Source: Xestospongia bergquistia (Eukaryota; Porifera; Demospongiae; Haplosclerida; Petrosiidae). From it: DNA of 64,000 nt. Both the position numbers and the translations under genes were made by a program. The notes under the pieces are model-generated. The model was not told where the DNA came from. It was given only the letters and a program-made list of their open reading frames with translations, and did not search any database. Every line of letters begins with the position of its first letter. Position 1 is the first letter of the stretch. Below, in pieces: positions 1 to 9,846 of the stretch. The DNA is taken from NCBI GenBank assembly GCA_963965975.1, contig OZ014414.1, positions 9,357,230 through 9,421,229 of the forward strand, given 5' to 3'.

Positions 1-1195
1 ACAACATATCCTGTTTTAAATTGATTAGTAATTAGAATATAGAATTGACAGTTCATGATCATTTACTTCAAAAACTACCTTCTCATAAAAGACACATATG
101 TAGTAAGAGGAGTGTACTATTATAAATTCCACAGTACAGTCCTAGACCAAATATAGCCATGAAAATTATTGTGTCTAACTAATTAGACATTAAACATAAT
201 CTTCATACCTCCTACATGTCTAGATCTATTAATTAAATCAACCAATTAGTTGCCCAATCAATGGACAAGTATCAGTATCAATATATTACATAATGTCAAA
301 TTGAACTCATGTCCTATTAAGGAAGCTCTGGAGCATTCAATGTAATCTATAAACAATACATCATGCTGTTTTACAAGAGCCTTCAACACAGTAGAAATAT
401 GTTCTAAAGATATCATGGCTAAGATAAGTAACATATAATGTACTAGTAGATATTATAACAACTGAAGTTTTTCCATATACATGATACATGAATCTTATTA
501 ACGATACTTATGAATATGATTACCAGCAACAATGGACCGTTTAGTTCCATTTAAACAAACTAAAACAACACTATTAAATATATTACATGCATGGTTACAG
601 CATGTATTACCTAAAAATGATATCATCTCCACATGTTCACAATATTTACTTACCTAATAATAATGTCAACACAAGTTGTATTTATTATAAAAAACAGATA
701 AAACTAGTAAAATGGATTGGTTTCAACATAGCTAATGATCAATGACATAACCAATTAAACTGTACCATGGCAACCAATGAGGTAATATATGATACAACAT
801 AATATTATATAGTGGTGCTAATGTTGCCATGACAACTTGTAAACATATTCAATTACTATTATATTCATCTACATGTCTGTAGCTAACACATCCTATAATT
901 TAATTTAGTCATCTCATTACTTGTTAGCTATGCTATAAATATTCTGTGTTGCAATTGATAATTTCATCCAGCATTTATTATATAGAAAGATATCTTTGAG
1001 AACATTTGTTTCCATTAGTTACAAATACAAAATAAATTGTCCCATAGATTCTTATTGAAATATTGACTTTATTTGAACAATTAAAAATTTATCAATCAAA
1101 CTAACTACAACAATACACTTAACAAAACAATACACATTATATTTAATTAATATAAGTAACTATATATTGTAATACACACCTATCTTCTGTAGTAT
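1..1195. repeat. Duplicated flank of the cysteine-rich gene family, no gene
   Basis: No open gene is visible. Bases 1-170 recur almost unchanged at about 6531-6690, and about 720-1195 recur at about 8570-9110, each time on the 3' side of a cysteine-rich protein gene on the minus strand. The block is therefore the downstream flank of a decayed copy of that gene unit. It is AT-rich and has no other recognisable content. Confidence 0.7.
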
Positions 1196-1318
1196 GTTAG
1201 TAATAAATATTATAACTTGTATAATGGCTGTTAATACCAACACTGCAAAGAGAAGAGAGCTTTGAAAACCAACAACACCAGAAGGACAAGGATCAGTATT
1301 GGTAATGTGACATGAAAT
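1196..1318 (-). pseudogene. Remnant 3' end of a secreted cysteine-rich protein gene
   Basis: Read on the minus strand, this stretch matches the last ~35 codons of the intact gene at 9091-9846, including the C-terminal cysteine region (PCPSGVVGFQSS) and the following hydrophobic tail. The match stops abruptly at about 1318, and the rest of the gene is missing. The promoter region of the LRR gene begins directly beyond the break. Confidence 0.75.
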
Positions 1319-1473
1319 TTAATTTGAAGATAATTAACACTAGGTGCGATTAATGAATGTTATTGTCTTCCTACAAATTAGCCACACCTTAAAAGTCACC
1401 AGACAGAAGTGGGTGTGTTTATTGCGTCAGTTCATAGTTGGGGAAACAAACAATCGTCAGTTCATAACAAACA

Positions 1474-3040
1474 ATGGCTGAAGGAAATCTTTCATTTGAG
1501 AAGTTATTAGAAGAGAAACCAGCTCTTGATGAATTATGTGAACATATTCAAAAATCCTCTAGCACTGCTGGTGAGTAAAATTATGTATCTAGTGTAATCA
1601 ATTGTAATGGTACGTCAGCTGCTCTCTTCACTATATTTGTTAATAGAGGATAATAGTTATTTATTTATTTTACTTATTTTTATTATAGACATTAATTTAG
1701 ATAAGTCTCACAGTGTTAATGTAAACTAAGTAGATAAATAGTTAGTGACAAAACAAATTATTTGCCTTCAAAGTTTTCTGGTATACAATATATAGAATTA
1801 TATAACATATATGGGTGGAGCACTATTAGGAAGGATTATTCATTTATTTTTCATTTATAAATTCTCAAATCAATCTGCTTGTCTTTCTTTTATCAGTTCC
1901 TAAACTAATAAACTTCATTAGATCATTTCGTTATTTATAGACTCATTATATCTAGTTAGTTAGTAAACTCTACAGTTCACAAGTCTCAAGTTAATATATT
2001 AATACCTGATATCCAGTGATGTGTTCTGTTAATATGATAACAATGATAGAATTATATGTATTGGTCCTCTATAGCTATATCAGTAATAATAAGCCCCGCC
2101 TCCTCAGAAACTCGTTGCCATAGTAACCATATTCAGTAAACAGTAATGGCTTCCTTTCTTTAGTGTATTGTCTGTGTATTGTAGTGTGTTATAGTATATA
2201 TTACTATGTGTGTGCTATATTATATACTAACTCTGTTTTATAACAGGAGACACTGGAAGTGTTCAGTGGTATGATGATGACAATAGTGTTAATCTCAATA
2301 GTCCCAGTGTATTAGAAAGTGAAGATGTTATAAGTAAATTAATAAAAGAACAACAAACAGGAAAAGAATGGAGTATTCGTCTCTACTCATCATCTCCTGA
2401 AAGTACTGCAGTTATTATAAACAATCTTAATAAGTGTACAGTGAGGAGTCTTCATATAAATGACACTTCATTGGACAGTAAGTGTGTATCGATATTATCG
2501 AAGATACTAAAAACTAATAAAAAAATAAAGATACTAGTGCTGTGGTCCTCTTCACTTACTGGTGGTATCAAACAAGTCAGTGACAGTCTCTTTAATAATA
2601 AAACACTTGAAGAGTTATGGTTGTGGAATGTTACTGGTATCACAGATGAAGATATAACTCACTTATCTACTATGTTATCAAGTAATACAACTTTAAAAGA
2701 ACTAGAACTCTCCTACTGTAACATCACTGATAATGGAGTCCGATATATCTGTGAAGGACTTACTAAAAACCAAACATTGACTACGTTGGACATCGGAGGT
2801 AATCATCAGATCACTTCAGTTAGTACCAGTACAATAGCAGATCTAATACAAAGAACTACATCATTGACAGAACTATATCTCAACAATACTTCATTAAACA
2901 ATGATGATATCAAGACAATATGCACATCACTTAATAAAAATGCTACAATAAGGAAACTATACTTATCACCACAACATGAAGAGTATTGTAAGACGTTAGA
3001 CAGTTATCAAGTTATTAAAGACAGACTTGAAAGTTATTAA
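1474..3040 (+). CDS. Leucine-rich-repeat (ribonuclease-inhibitor-type) protein, two exons
   Basis: Exon 1 is 1474-1570 (donor GTGAGT) and exon 2 is 2247-3040 (acceptor ...TTATAACAG). The phase-1 junction gives a protein of about 296 residues. After an acidic N-terminal segment of ~90 residues without a recognised fold, the protein carries RNI/NLR-type leucine-rich repeats with the period and residues L..L.L..N.IT/.L: for example KELELSYCNITDNGVRYI and TSLTELYLNNTSLNNDD. There is no signal peptide or transmembrane segment, so it is probably cytoplasmic. No NACHT, Death or CARD module was seen; sponges have many NLR genes with similar repeats, so this may be an LRR-only relative. A 22-bp tandem duplication sits exactly on the stop codon. 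Function unknown. Confidence 0.8.
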
Positions 3041-3300
3041 AGACAGACTTGAGTTAATGTAATAGTAAGTAGTTTGTTGTTTATTCTTAATTTGTCTTCT
3101 GGCTCACTTTTATTTTCTCTTTAAATTTCTTTTAACTTCTTTTTCTCTTCTATTATTAACAATTTATTTCTCTAACAAAACTAGTAGACAATAAAAATAG
3201 AGCAGTTTTGCTTGACACTTACTTCTCTAACGTCGCACTTTTTTGCTCTCTGACAAAAAAGTGATGATATTAACAGGTGAACGAATGAACAACATGTATG

Positions 3301-5070
3301 CTATGTTCCTGATATATAGTAAGTAAGAAATATTTTGCTTGAACTGACTTGCAGAGTTGAAATCTTTGAGGATGAGGGAAGAGAATTCCACACAGTCAGG
3401 GAAATAGTACTGGGAAGGAAGGAGTTGAGGGTAGCAGAAGATCTGGAGAAGGGGAGATTCAGATTTAAAGTGTGGGAAGAACGTAAATTATAAAAGGACT
3501 GGTTTTGAAATGAAAAAGAGCCAGCAGGAATGTAGAGCTTACTAAAGATGAACTTGTATAAAAGGACAAGCTTGGATGTTGTTCTACAGGAGGATAGAGA
3601 AGGAAGATTGAAGAGTTGTAAAAGTAGAGGGTAATCACATGTCCAATTTTTACTGCAGAGTTTTAGGGCAAAATGTTGAACTTTTTCCAATTGGTTGATG
3701 TTAGGAATGGAATATGGATCCCAAACAGACGAGCTGTACATGAGGATGGGGAGGATTAATGTCAAATACAATTTAATAAGAACAGAAGAAGAAGAGTTAT
3801 AGTAAAATTGACGATAGATGTGGCCAAGCAGTTTCTTGGACTTAGAACAGGTTTCATTGATGCGTGTAGACCAGGAGAGGTTAGAGGTTAGAGTAACACC
3901 TAGGTACTTAAATGAAGAGACTAATTCAAGAGGTGATCCATCAAGGAAAAGAGAAGGAAGAGTATTAAAGGATGTAGGAGACTTTCTGGAAATGATCATG
4001 TATTTGGTTTTTGAGTGATTAATCATTAGGTGTTTAGATTTGACCCAGGAAGAGAGAATATTAACGTTGGATTGTGCAAGTGAAATTCAAGGAATGACTT
4101 GATGGAACACGATAGAAGGATGTCGTCAGTATATAGGATGATTGATGAAGTTGAGGAGAAAGGTAACTGGAATATGTCATTCACATGCAAAATGAAGAGA
4201 AATGGTCCAAGAATCAAGCCTTGAGGAACTCCAGATAGGACGGAGGACTTAGAAGAGGAACAGCCATCAACAACAATCTACTGAGATCAAAGTGTGAGAT
4301 AGCTTTGAAGCCAAACCATAAGGTGATGAGGGATGTCAAGTGAAGAAAGTACATCAAGAAGGGGTTGATGTGGAACTGAGTCAAATGCTTTAGTTAGATC
4401 AAAAAAGGTTACACACCCTTTATCCAACTGAGTAAACCATGAGTTAGTGGAAGTAATCAGATCAGGTGGACTCTGTGGAATAACCAGGTCTAAAGCCGAA
4501 CTGAGAATCAGATAAAAGATTATGAGTCTGACAAAAGTCCAGTAGCCAGTTGAAAATATGTCTTTCTAGAACTTTGCTGATAAGTGGTAGGATATGGAAC
4601 AATAACCTGTGGGGAAGATGGAGCTGAAGAGTGCTTTGGTATTGGGATAATATGAGAGTTTTCCAGTCGTCAGGAAAGATACCAGACTTAATCAATAGAT
4701 TAAAGTTAGAAGTAAGTGGTGATGAAATGGAGTAGGTAGTTTCTCTAACATACAGGCTGAAATACCATTGGGACGTGTAGAAGTATTAGATGGAATCTGA
4801 AGAAGGAGCTTTGGAACTTTGACGTTGGAGCATAAAAGATAAGATGGACAATCTTCAGAGGAACCAAGGTGTCTAGAAGCTGTGGAGAGGGGAGGAACAT
4901 CCAGATAGATTAAAACAGTTACAAAAGAATTGGTTAATCATATTAGATTTGAAAAAGGGTGTGGAAGCTGAGGAGCCATTAAATGATAAAGTGGGAATTA
5001 TAGAGGAAGATTTCTTATTTAATTTCTTAAAGAGAGACCATAAGTCCTTGGAATGTAGAACAGTTTAAAA
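3301..5070 (-). mobile_element. Degenerate 5'-truncated non-LTR (LINE) retrotransposon, reverse transcriptase fragment
   Basis: The minus strand encodes consecutive pieces of a LINE reverse transcriptase in shifted frames. At about 4700-4460 is the SDSQFGFRPGYSTEST region, then a piece reading FFDLTKAFDSVPHQPL. At about 4220-4030 is a GLILGPFLFILHVNDI block followed by YTDD in place of the catalytic YADD. At 4026-3301 are the thumb/connection region (FKYLGVTLTSNLSWSTRI) and the C-terminus. Upstream to about 5070 are further decayed codons of the region before the RT. Frameshifts and stops separate the pieces and no endonuclease domain is visible, so the copy is dead. The motif order is that of Jockey/CR1/L2-like elements; the clade was not resolved. 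Confidence 0.9.
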
Positions 5071-5425
5071 CTTTCTCTTCATAGCTAATAAAATATTCTC
5101 CTAACTTAATGTATTTGATAAATTTAAGTTTAATGTTCTTTATTGTTTTATTGTTACTTTTGTTAGTAATAGAACTTAAAGTGAGAAGAAAGAAAATGAA
5201 GATCACTAACTGTGTACTAATTATGTGATGAGTCTTTCAAGACAAATAAAGTGTTGAACTATTAGTGCTGTACTGCCTACATGATTTATTTCAATTAACA
5301 CTGTACAAAATGGTACCATGGACTTCATACATGCATTTTACAAATTTAAATTACTGTTCAATCAATTTCTTGTCTAATAAATATTATACTTCCATTATTA
5401 ATATGAAATACAATAAAATTTCAAT

Positions 5426-6223
5426 TTATATCAAATCTATTGCAATGATTTTTATAACTGTCATTAACATTAAGATAAAGACAAGCCTCTCAAGATCAAC
5501 CACTTGAGATGAAGAGACTGCAACAGTGGGGCTAGCACTGACAGCTACAGTAGAACTTACTGTTATAGTAGGACTTACAGTTACAATGGAACAAACTTTG
5601 CTATCAGTAATCCCACACGATGTTAAGTTAAAAGTGAAACCAAGTATAGGAACACCACAACATCCCATATAGTCTACAAATGTTGTCACATTATCTTGAC
5701 AAGGACCATCAATACAGTATGCATTAATAGATACATTATGTCTGTATGTTGGGCAATAGAAGTGAGTATCAAGGGGTATTATCACACCTGATGTAATACC
5801 ACGTAAATAACGTACCATACAATATTCTTGATTGATTCTTTCACATACACCATTGTTAATATAAGTGATTCCTTTAGTGAAATTCATACATCTGTAGAAT
5901 ACAGCTGTTAAATTTTTACATTCACTAGCACAGTATTCAGTCAGTGCTCTATCTAGATGACGATATGTATCCATGGTGACATTCACAGGTGCTGTATGTA
6001 AGTATGATGTAATAATATGAAATAAAGTTCCCCTATTGGTACAAGTGGTACTATGGTTGATAAACAACTGAGTTATTTTGGTACAATTTAGCTTTTCTTC
6101 ATGAACATGAATTCCTCTTGTCATCACATGTGAATCAAGTTTCTGACTAGGAACAAGTACAGCATTAACAATGACAGAACTCTGGTAGTAGATCAGGAAG
6201 AGTACCAAGAAAAGAGAAATCAT
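5426..6223 (-). CDS. Secreted cysteine-rich protein, probable GPI anchor (family copy 1, intact)
   Basis: Single-exon gene of 265 residues. A hydrophobic signal peptide covers residues 1-21 or so. It is followed by an ectodomain with many cysteines and N-glycosylation sites (NCT, NHS, NVT, NLT, NFT). The family core is a YCMV-(R/H)-(Y/F)-L-x-G-x-TSGVI block, then a YCIDG-x-C-Q-x-NVT block ending in DYMGCCG. The tail is a Ser/Thr/Val-rich stem (about residues 215-242) followed by a terminal hydrophobic stretch, the arrangement of a GPI-anchored or single-pass surface protein. I recognise no known domain. It is the most complete member together with the copy at 9091-9846, from which it differs in having the Ser/Thr stem. 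Role unknown; a surface or secreted recognition protein is inference. Confidence 0.8.
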   Translation of the reverse strand: MISLFLVLFLIYYQSSVIVNAVLVPSQKLDSHVMTRGIHVHEEKLNCTKITQLFINHSTTCTNRGTLFHIITSYLHTAPVNVTMDTYRHLDRALTEYCASECKNLTAVFYRCMNFTKGITYINNGVCERINQEYCMVRYLRGITSGVIIPLDTHFYCPTYRHNVSINAYCIDGPCQDNVTTFVDYMGCCGVPILGFTFNLTSCGITDSKVCSIVTVSPTITVSSTVAVSASPTVAVSSSQVVDLERLVFILMLMTVIKIIAIDLI

Positions 6224-7395
6224 TTTGAATAGGACAAAAACAATAATAGCAATAACAATGCAAACTATATAGCTATATAGGTGTGGCAGCTGATATGACT
6301 AAACATGTCAAATAAATAGACCAAATACTTACTGAATAAACCCACTCCATGGTTACTACATGCAATAAATACAATATTACTTTCTGTTGAGGTGCTTACA
6401 ACCAAATGATATACATGAATGTGTCAAACCAACCTATATACTGTTAAAATAAGAGAGATTATTTTAATCCATTCATGATCACTTAGCTATAGGTTGAATA
6501 CATCAACAAAATACATTTAAAAGTAATGACAACATATCCTGTTTTAAATTGATTACTAATTAGAATATAGAATTGACAGTTCATTTACTTCAAAAACTGA
6601 CTTCTTAGAAAAGACACATATGAAATAAGAGGACTGTCCTATTATAAATTCCACAGTACAGCCCTAGACCAAATATAGCCATGAAAACACCCATCAACCA
6701 ACCAAAAGAGTAGGTCTGCATCATTTGCTCAGTCACATGCAGACATCTTAATATGGATGAAGTGTTTTTGTTATCCTAGCCTCTATAGTCACATCAAAAT
6801 ATCCTGGCAAAACATCTTATCCAGTTGCCTATGCTAAGATAATCGTCTGAGCTAAATGGAATATCAAGGACTTGGCATGGTTCTTCTACTTTCATTTTCT
6901 TCCTTAAACTGGTACCTGGATATCATTATTTGAGTATTATCATATAAATCTCAGAGTTATGAAAGATGTCCAAAGTCAGCAGGATATAACAATACAACTG
7001 GTAAAATTACATAGTCTAAAGTACATGATATGTAAAGATTAGACCTCTGATAACACATCATTTAAGAGATTAAAATTTTCAGAATCTCATAATTCAAACA
7101 AATTAATTGATTGTTGTATTATAATAGAACGTTAACAATCAATTAATTTGTTTGAACAGTTCCAGATATATAGTATTAAGAACCTTTTTTAACACTTATA
7201 AAGTTATTAGTTGCCATTTAAAATACATCAAATGGTTTACAGTTATGAGTTCTAAATATATTGTTCAAATATGGTACTCAGTTAATTTTGAAATATTGAA
7301 TTTATTTTAATAATTGAAAATTTATTGAACCAAACTAACTAACTGCATCACTGTAAAACTACTTGGTCAATTTAACCAAATATGGTTATTGGAGA
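6224..7395. repeat. Intergenic flank with duplicated block and hairpin
   Basis: About 6531-6690 is a second copy of the sequence at 1-170. A perfect inverted repeat (arms 7093-7115 and 7134-7156) lies inside. About 7266-7330 resembles the 3' flank of the other family members. No gene was seen. Confidence 0.65.
7093..7156. repeat. Perfect 23-bp inverted repeat with 18-bp loop
   Basis: Left arm 7093-7115 (TTCAAACAAATTAATTGATT...) and right arm 7134-7156 are exact reverse complements. They would form a 23-bp stem with an 18-bp loop. No coding context. Confidence 0.9.
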
Positions 7396-7719
7396 TTATA
7401 GGTAGCAAAAGAGAGGAGAGCTTTGAAAACCAATAGTACCAGAAGGACAAGGATCAGTATTGGTAATGTTACATGTTGTCAAATTAAAGTAATATCCATT
7501 AAGCAGAGGAGCACCACAACATCCCATGTAGTCAATAAACTGTGTCACATTATTTTGACAAGAACCATCAATACAATAATAAAAGTAGTTGTCATATGGT
7601 GTATAAGGGCAACTATTAGAAATTATTTCAAGAGGTATTATCACACCTGAAGTAATCCCACATAAATAATGTACCATACAATAATTATTGTTGATTGATT
7701 CTTCCACATATACCATCAT
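7396..7719 (-). pseudogene. Truncated copy of the secreted cysteine-rich family (copy 2)
   Basis: The 107-codon open stretch matches the second half of copies 1 and 3. It keeps YCMVHYLCGITSGVI, YCIDGSCQNNVTQF and DYMGCCGAPLL. The N-terminal half with the signal peptide is absent: homology stops at about 7715, where a 28-bp tandem repeat begins. The C-terminus ends SSPLFCYL, so the hydrophobic anchor is also lost. Most likely a pseudogene whose 5' half was deleted or replaced when the satellite expanded. Confidence 0.75.
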
Positions 7720-7727
7720 TATAAAAT

Positions 7728-7985
7728 GAGACTATATATTCAGTTTCATTTTATATCAATTATATATTCAGTTTCATTTTATATCAATTATATATTCAGT
7801 TTCATTTTATATCAATTATATATTCAGTTTCATTTTATATCAATTATATATTCAGTTTCGTTTTATATCAATTATATATTCAGTTTCATTTTATATCAAT
7901 TATATATTCAGTTTCATTTTATATCAATTATATATTCAGTTTCATTTTATATCAATTATATATTCAGTTTCGTTTTATATCAATA
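7728..7985. repeat. 28-bp minisatellite, about 9 copies
   Basis: The unit TATATATTCAGTTTCATTTT plus ATATCAAT is repeated head to tail about nine times with few substitutions (two units have G for A in TTCATT). Because 28 is not a multiple of 3 and all frames lack stops, it gives an artefactual 87-codon open frame. It abuts the truncated gene copy at 7396-7719. Confidence 0.95.
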
Positions 7986-7989
7986 TTGA

Positions 7990-9090
7990 ATTGTACCACG
8001 TAAAACATATACTAATGGTATTATAACTCATGTAACTAATTAATTAACTCATCAATGTGTTTATATAATACACCCCCATAACTAACTATATACATTAAGA
8101 GAACATATACATGTTGAACATATCATGTACTAAACATGATCATGAACAGACAGCTTTGTATCACATGTACAACAAACATGTTTAGTACATGTAAATTATC
8201 TAATAATAATAACATCAATAAACTAGAACATATGTTGTATATATGAAAGGTAAATGAAACTATGGCAACCAAAGTTGCATGGTTACAACTTGCAATGGTT
8301 AACTGTTTATAGCAGGGAATTTTTAAAATATATCTGCTTTCATGATTTATTTATAAAATGATAAATACTGCAAATAGTAATATATAAAAATCCTATACAC
8401 ATTAATTTCTAACACACACTGATATGAAGAAAAGTTACAGAAATAAACTTTCTGGAAGATTCCACATTATTACAATGGAAGTAAAATTAGCCGACTAAGT
8501 TATTAGCTTATTAACTGAATTAACTCAGGACAACTCAGTTCTTCAAAATTTCAATTCCTTACATGTGACTCTAATAACCAATAACATGACCGAACTGTAG
8601 CATGGCAACCAATGAGGTAATATATATTGCAGCATAATATTATATATAGTGTTACTAATGTTGCCATGACAACTTGTAAACACGTGTTCTGATATTATAT
8701 TCATCTACCTATCTGCAGTTAACACATCCTATAATTTGGTCATCTCATTACTTGTTAGCTATGCTATAAATATTCTGTGCTGATAATGCCATCCGACATT
8801 TATATATAGCAAGATATCTTTGAGAACATTTCTTTAAACAAATAATTATTTTTATATAACATATTACCATATTAAAATTAATATATATCATGTTAAATAT
8901 GGACATCACAAGTTACAAATACTAAATAAATTGTTCCAAAGATTCAGTTTGAAATAATGACTTTTTATCAATAACTAAAAATTTATCAATCAAACTAACT
9001 ACAACAACACATTTAACAAAACAATACACATTATATGTAATTAATATAATTAACTACATATTGTCATACACTTCTTTCTGCTGTGATATG
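7990..9090. repeat. Intergenic: single arm of a fold-back repeat plus duplicated gene flank
   Basis: About 8060-8350 is a direct copy of the right arm of the fold-back element at 10.5-11.6 kb. About 8570-9090 repeats 720-1195, the 3' flank of the cysteine-rich family. No gene was seen. Confidence 0.7.
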
Positions 9091-9846
9091 TTAGTAATAA
9101 AATATTATAACTTGTATAATGGCTGCTAACACCAACACTGCAAAGAGGGGAGAGCTTTGAAAACCAACAACACCAGAAGGACAAGGACCAGTATTGGTAA
9201 TGTGACATGTTGTCACATTAAAATTAAAATCAAGCAGAGGAGCACCACAACATCCCATGTAATCTATAAACCTTGTCACGTTATTTTGACAAGAACCATC
9301 AATACAATAATAAATGTATTTGCTATAATCAAGAGCACAACCACGAGCAATTGTAAGAGGAGGCATTATCACACCTGAAGTAAATCCATGTAAAAAATGT
9401 ACCATACAATATTCTTGATTCATTCTTCCACATAAACCATCATTAAAAAAAGAGGCCAAGCGAGTATGATTAATACACCTGTAGTATGAGACATACAAAT
9501 CTTTACACTCACTAGAACAGTACTCATTGGCAGCACTATTTAGTTGATTTTCAGTATTATTGTCAAAAGAAATTGAGCCCCTAAGTACTTTAGAAATAAA
9601 GTAAAGGGAAGATTTGACATCCATACAAAAGAAGGTAACATTATCGGTATCTTCAAAAAAATGAATTAACTCTCTACAACTCAGCTCTTTGAAATTTCGT
9701 TTTATTACAGATGACCCAACATCTTGCTTCATTACATGCGAATCATCTTTCATAGCAGGAATAGTAATAGCATCAACCATTACAAACTTCTGGTAACAGG
9801 TTAAAAGAAAAATCAAGAAAAGAGTAAATTTGTACATCATTGACAT
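9091..9846 (-). CDS. Secreted cysteine-rich protein, probable GPI anchor (family copy 3, intact)
   Basis: Single-exon gene of 251 residues. The N-terminus is a signal peptide (MSMMYKFTLFLIFLLTCYQ). The ectodomain carries the family blocks EYCSSECKDLYVSYYRC, NQEYCMVHFLHGFTSGVI and YCIDGSCQNNVTRF followed by DYMGCCGAPLL, with several N-glycosylation sites. The C-terminus (FAVLVLAAIIQVIIFYY) is hydrophobic without a cytoplasmic tail, as in GPI-anchored proteins. The cysteine spacing is shared with copy 1, so the fold is disulfide-stabilised and under common constraint. No named domain recognised. Confidence 0.8.
   Translation of the reverse strand: MSMMYKFTLFLIFLLTCYQKFVMVDAITIPAMKDDSHVMKQDVGSSVIKRNFKELSCRELIHFFEDTDNVTFFCMDVKSSLYFISKVLRGSISFDNNTENQLNSAANEYCSSECKDLYVSYYRCINHTRLASFFNDGLCGRMNQEYCMVHFLHGFTSGVIMPPLTIARGCALDYSKYIYYCIDGSCQNNVTRFIDYMGCCGAPLLDFNFNVTTCHITNTGPCPSGVVGFQSSPLFAVLVLAAIIQVIIFYY

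Noticed and set aside
3818-4018. 66-codon plus-strand frame
   Set aside because: Antisense shadow of the LINE reverse transcriptase fragment.
5265-5507. 80-codon plus-strand frame
   Set aside because: Overlaps the 3' part of the intact cysteine-rich gene on the other strand and has no protein-like features.
7728-7985. Possible CRISPR array
   Set aside because: Repeats are contiguous without spacers and the genome is eukaryotic. The same holds for 53336-53705 and 59060-59375.
7726-7989. 87-codon open frame of aromatic/Ser-rich repeats
   Set aside because: Product of the 28-bp satellite; no stop arises in any frame of the unit.
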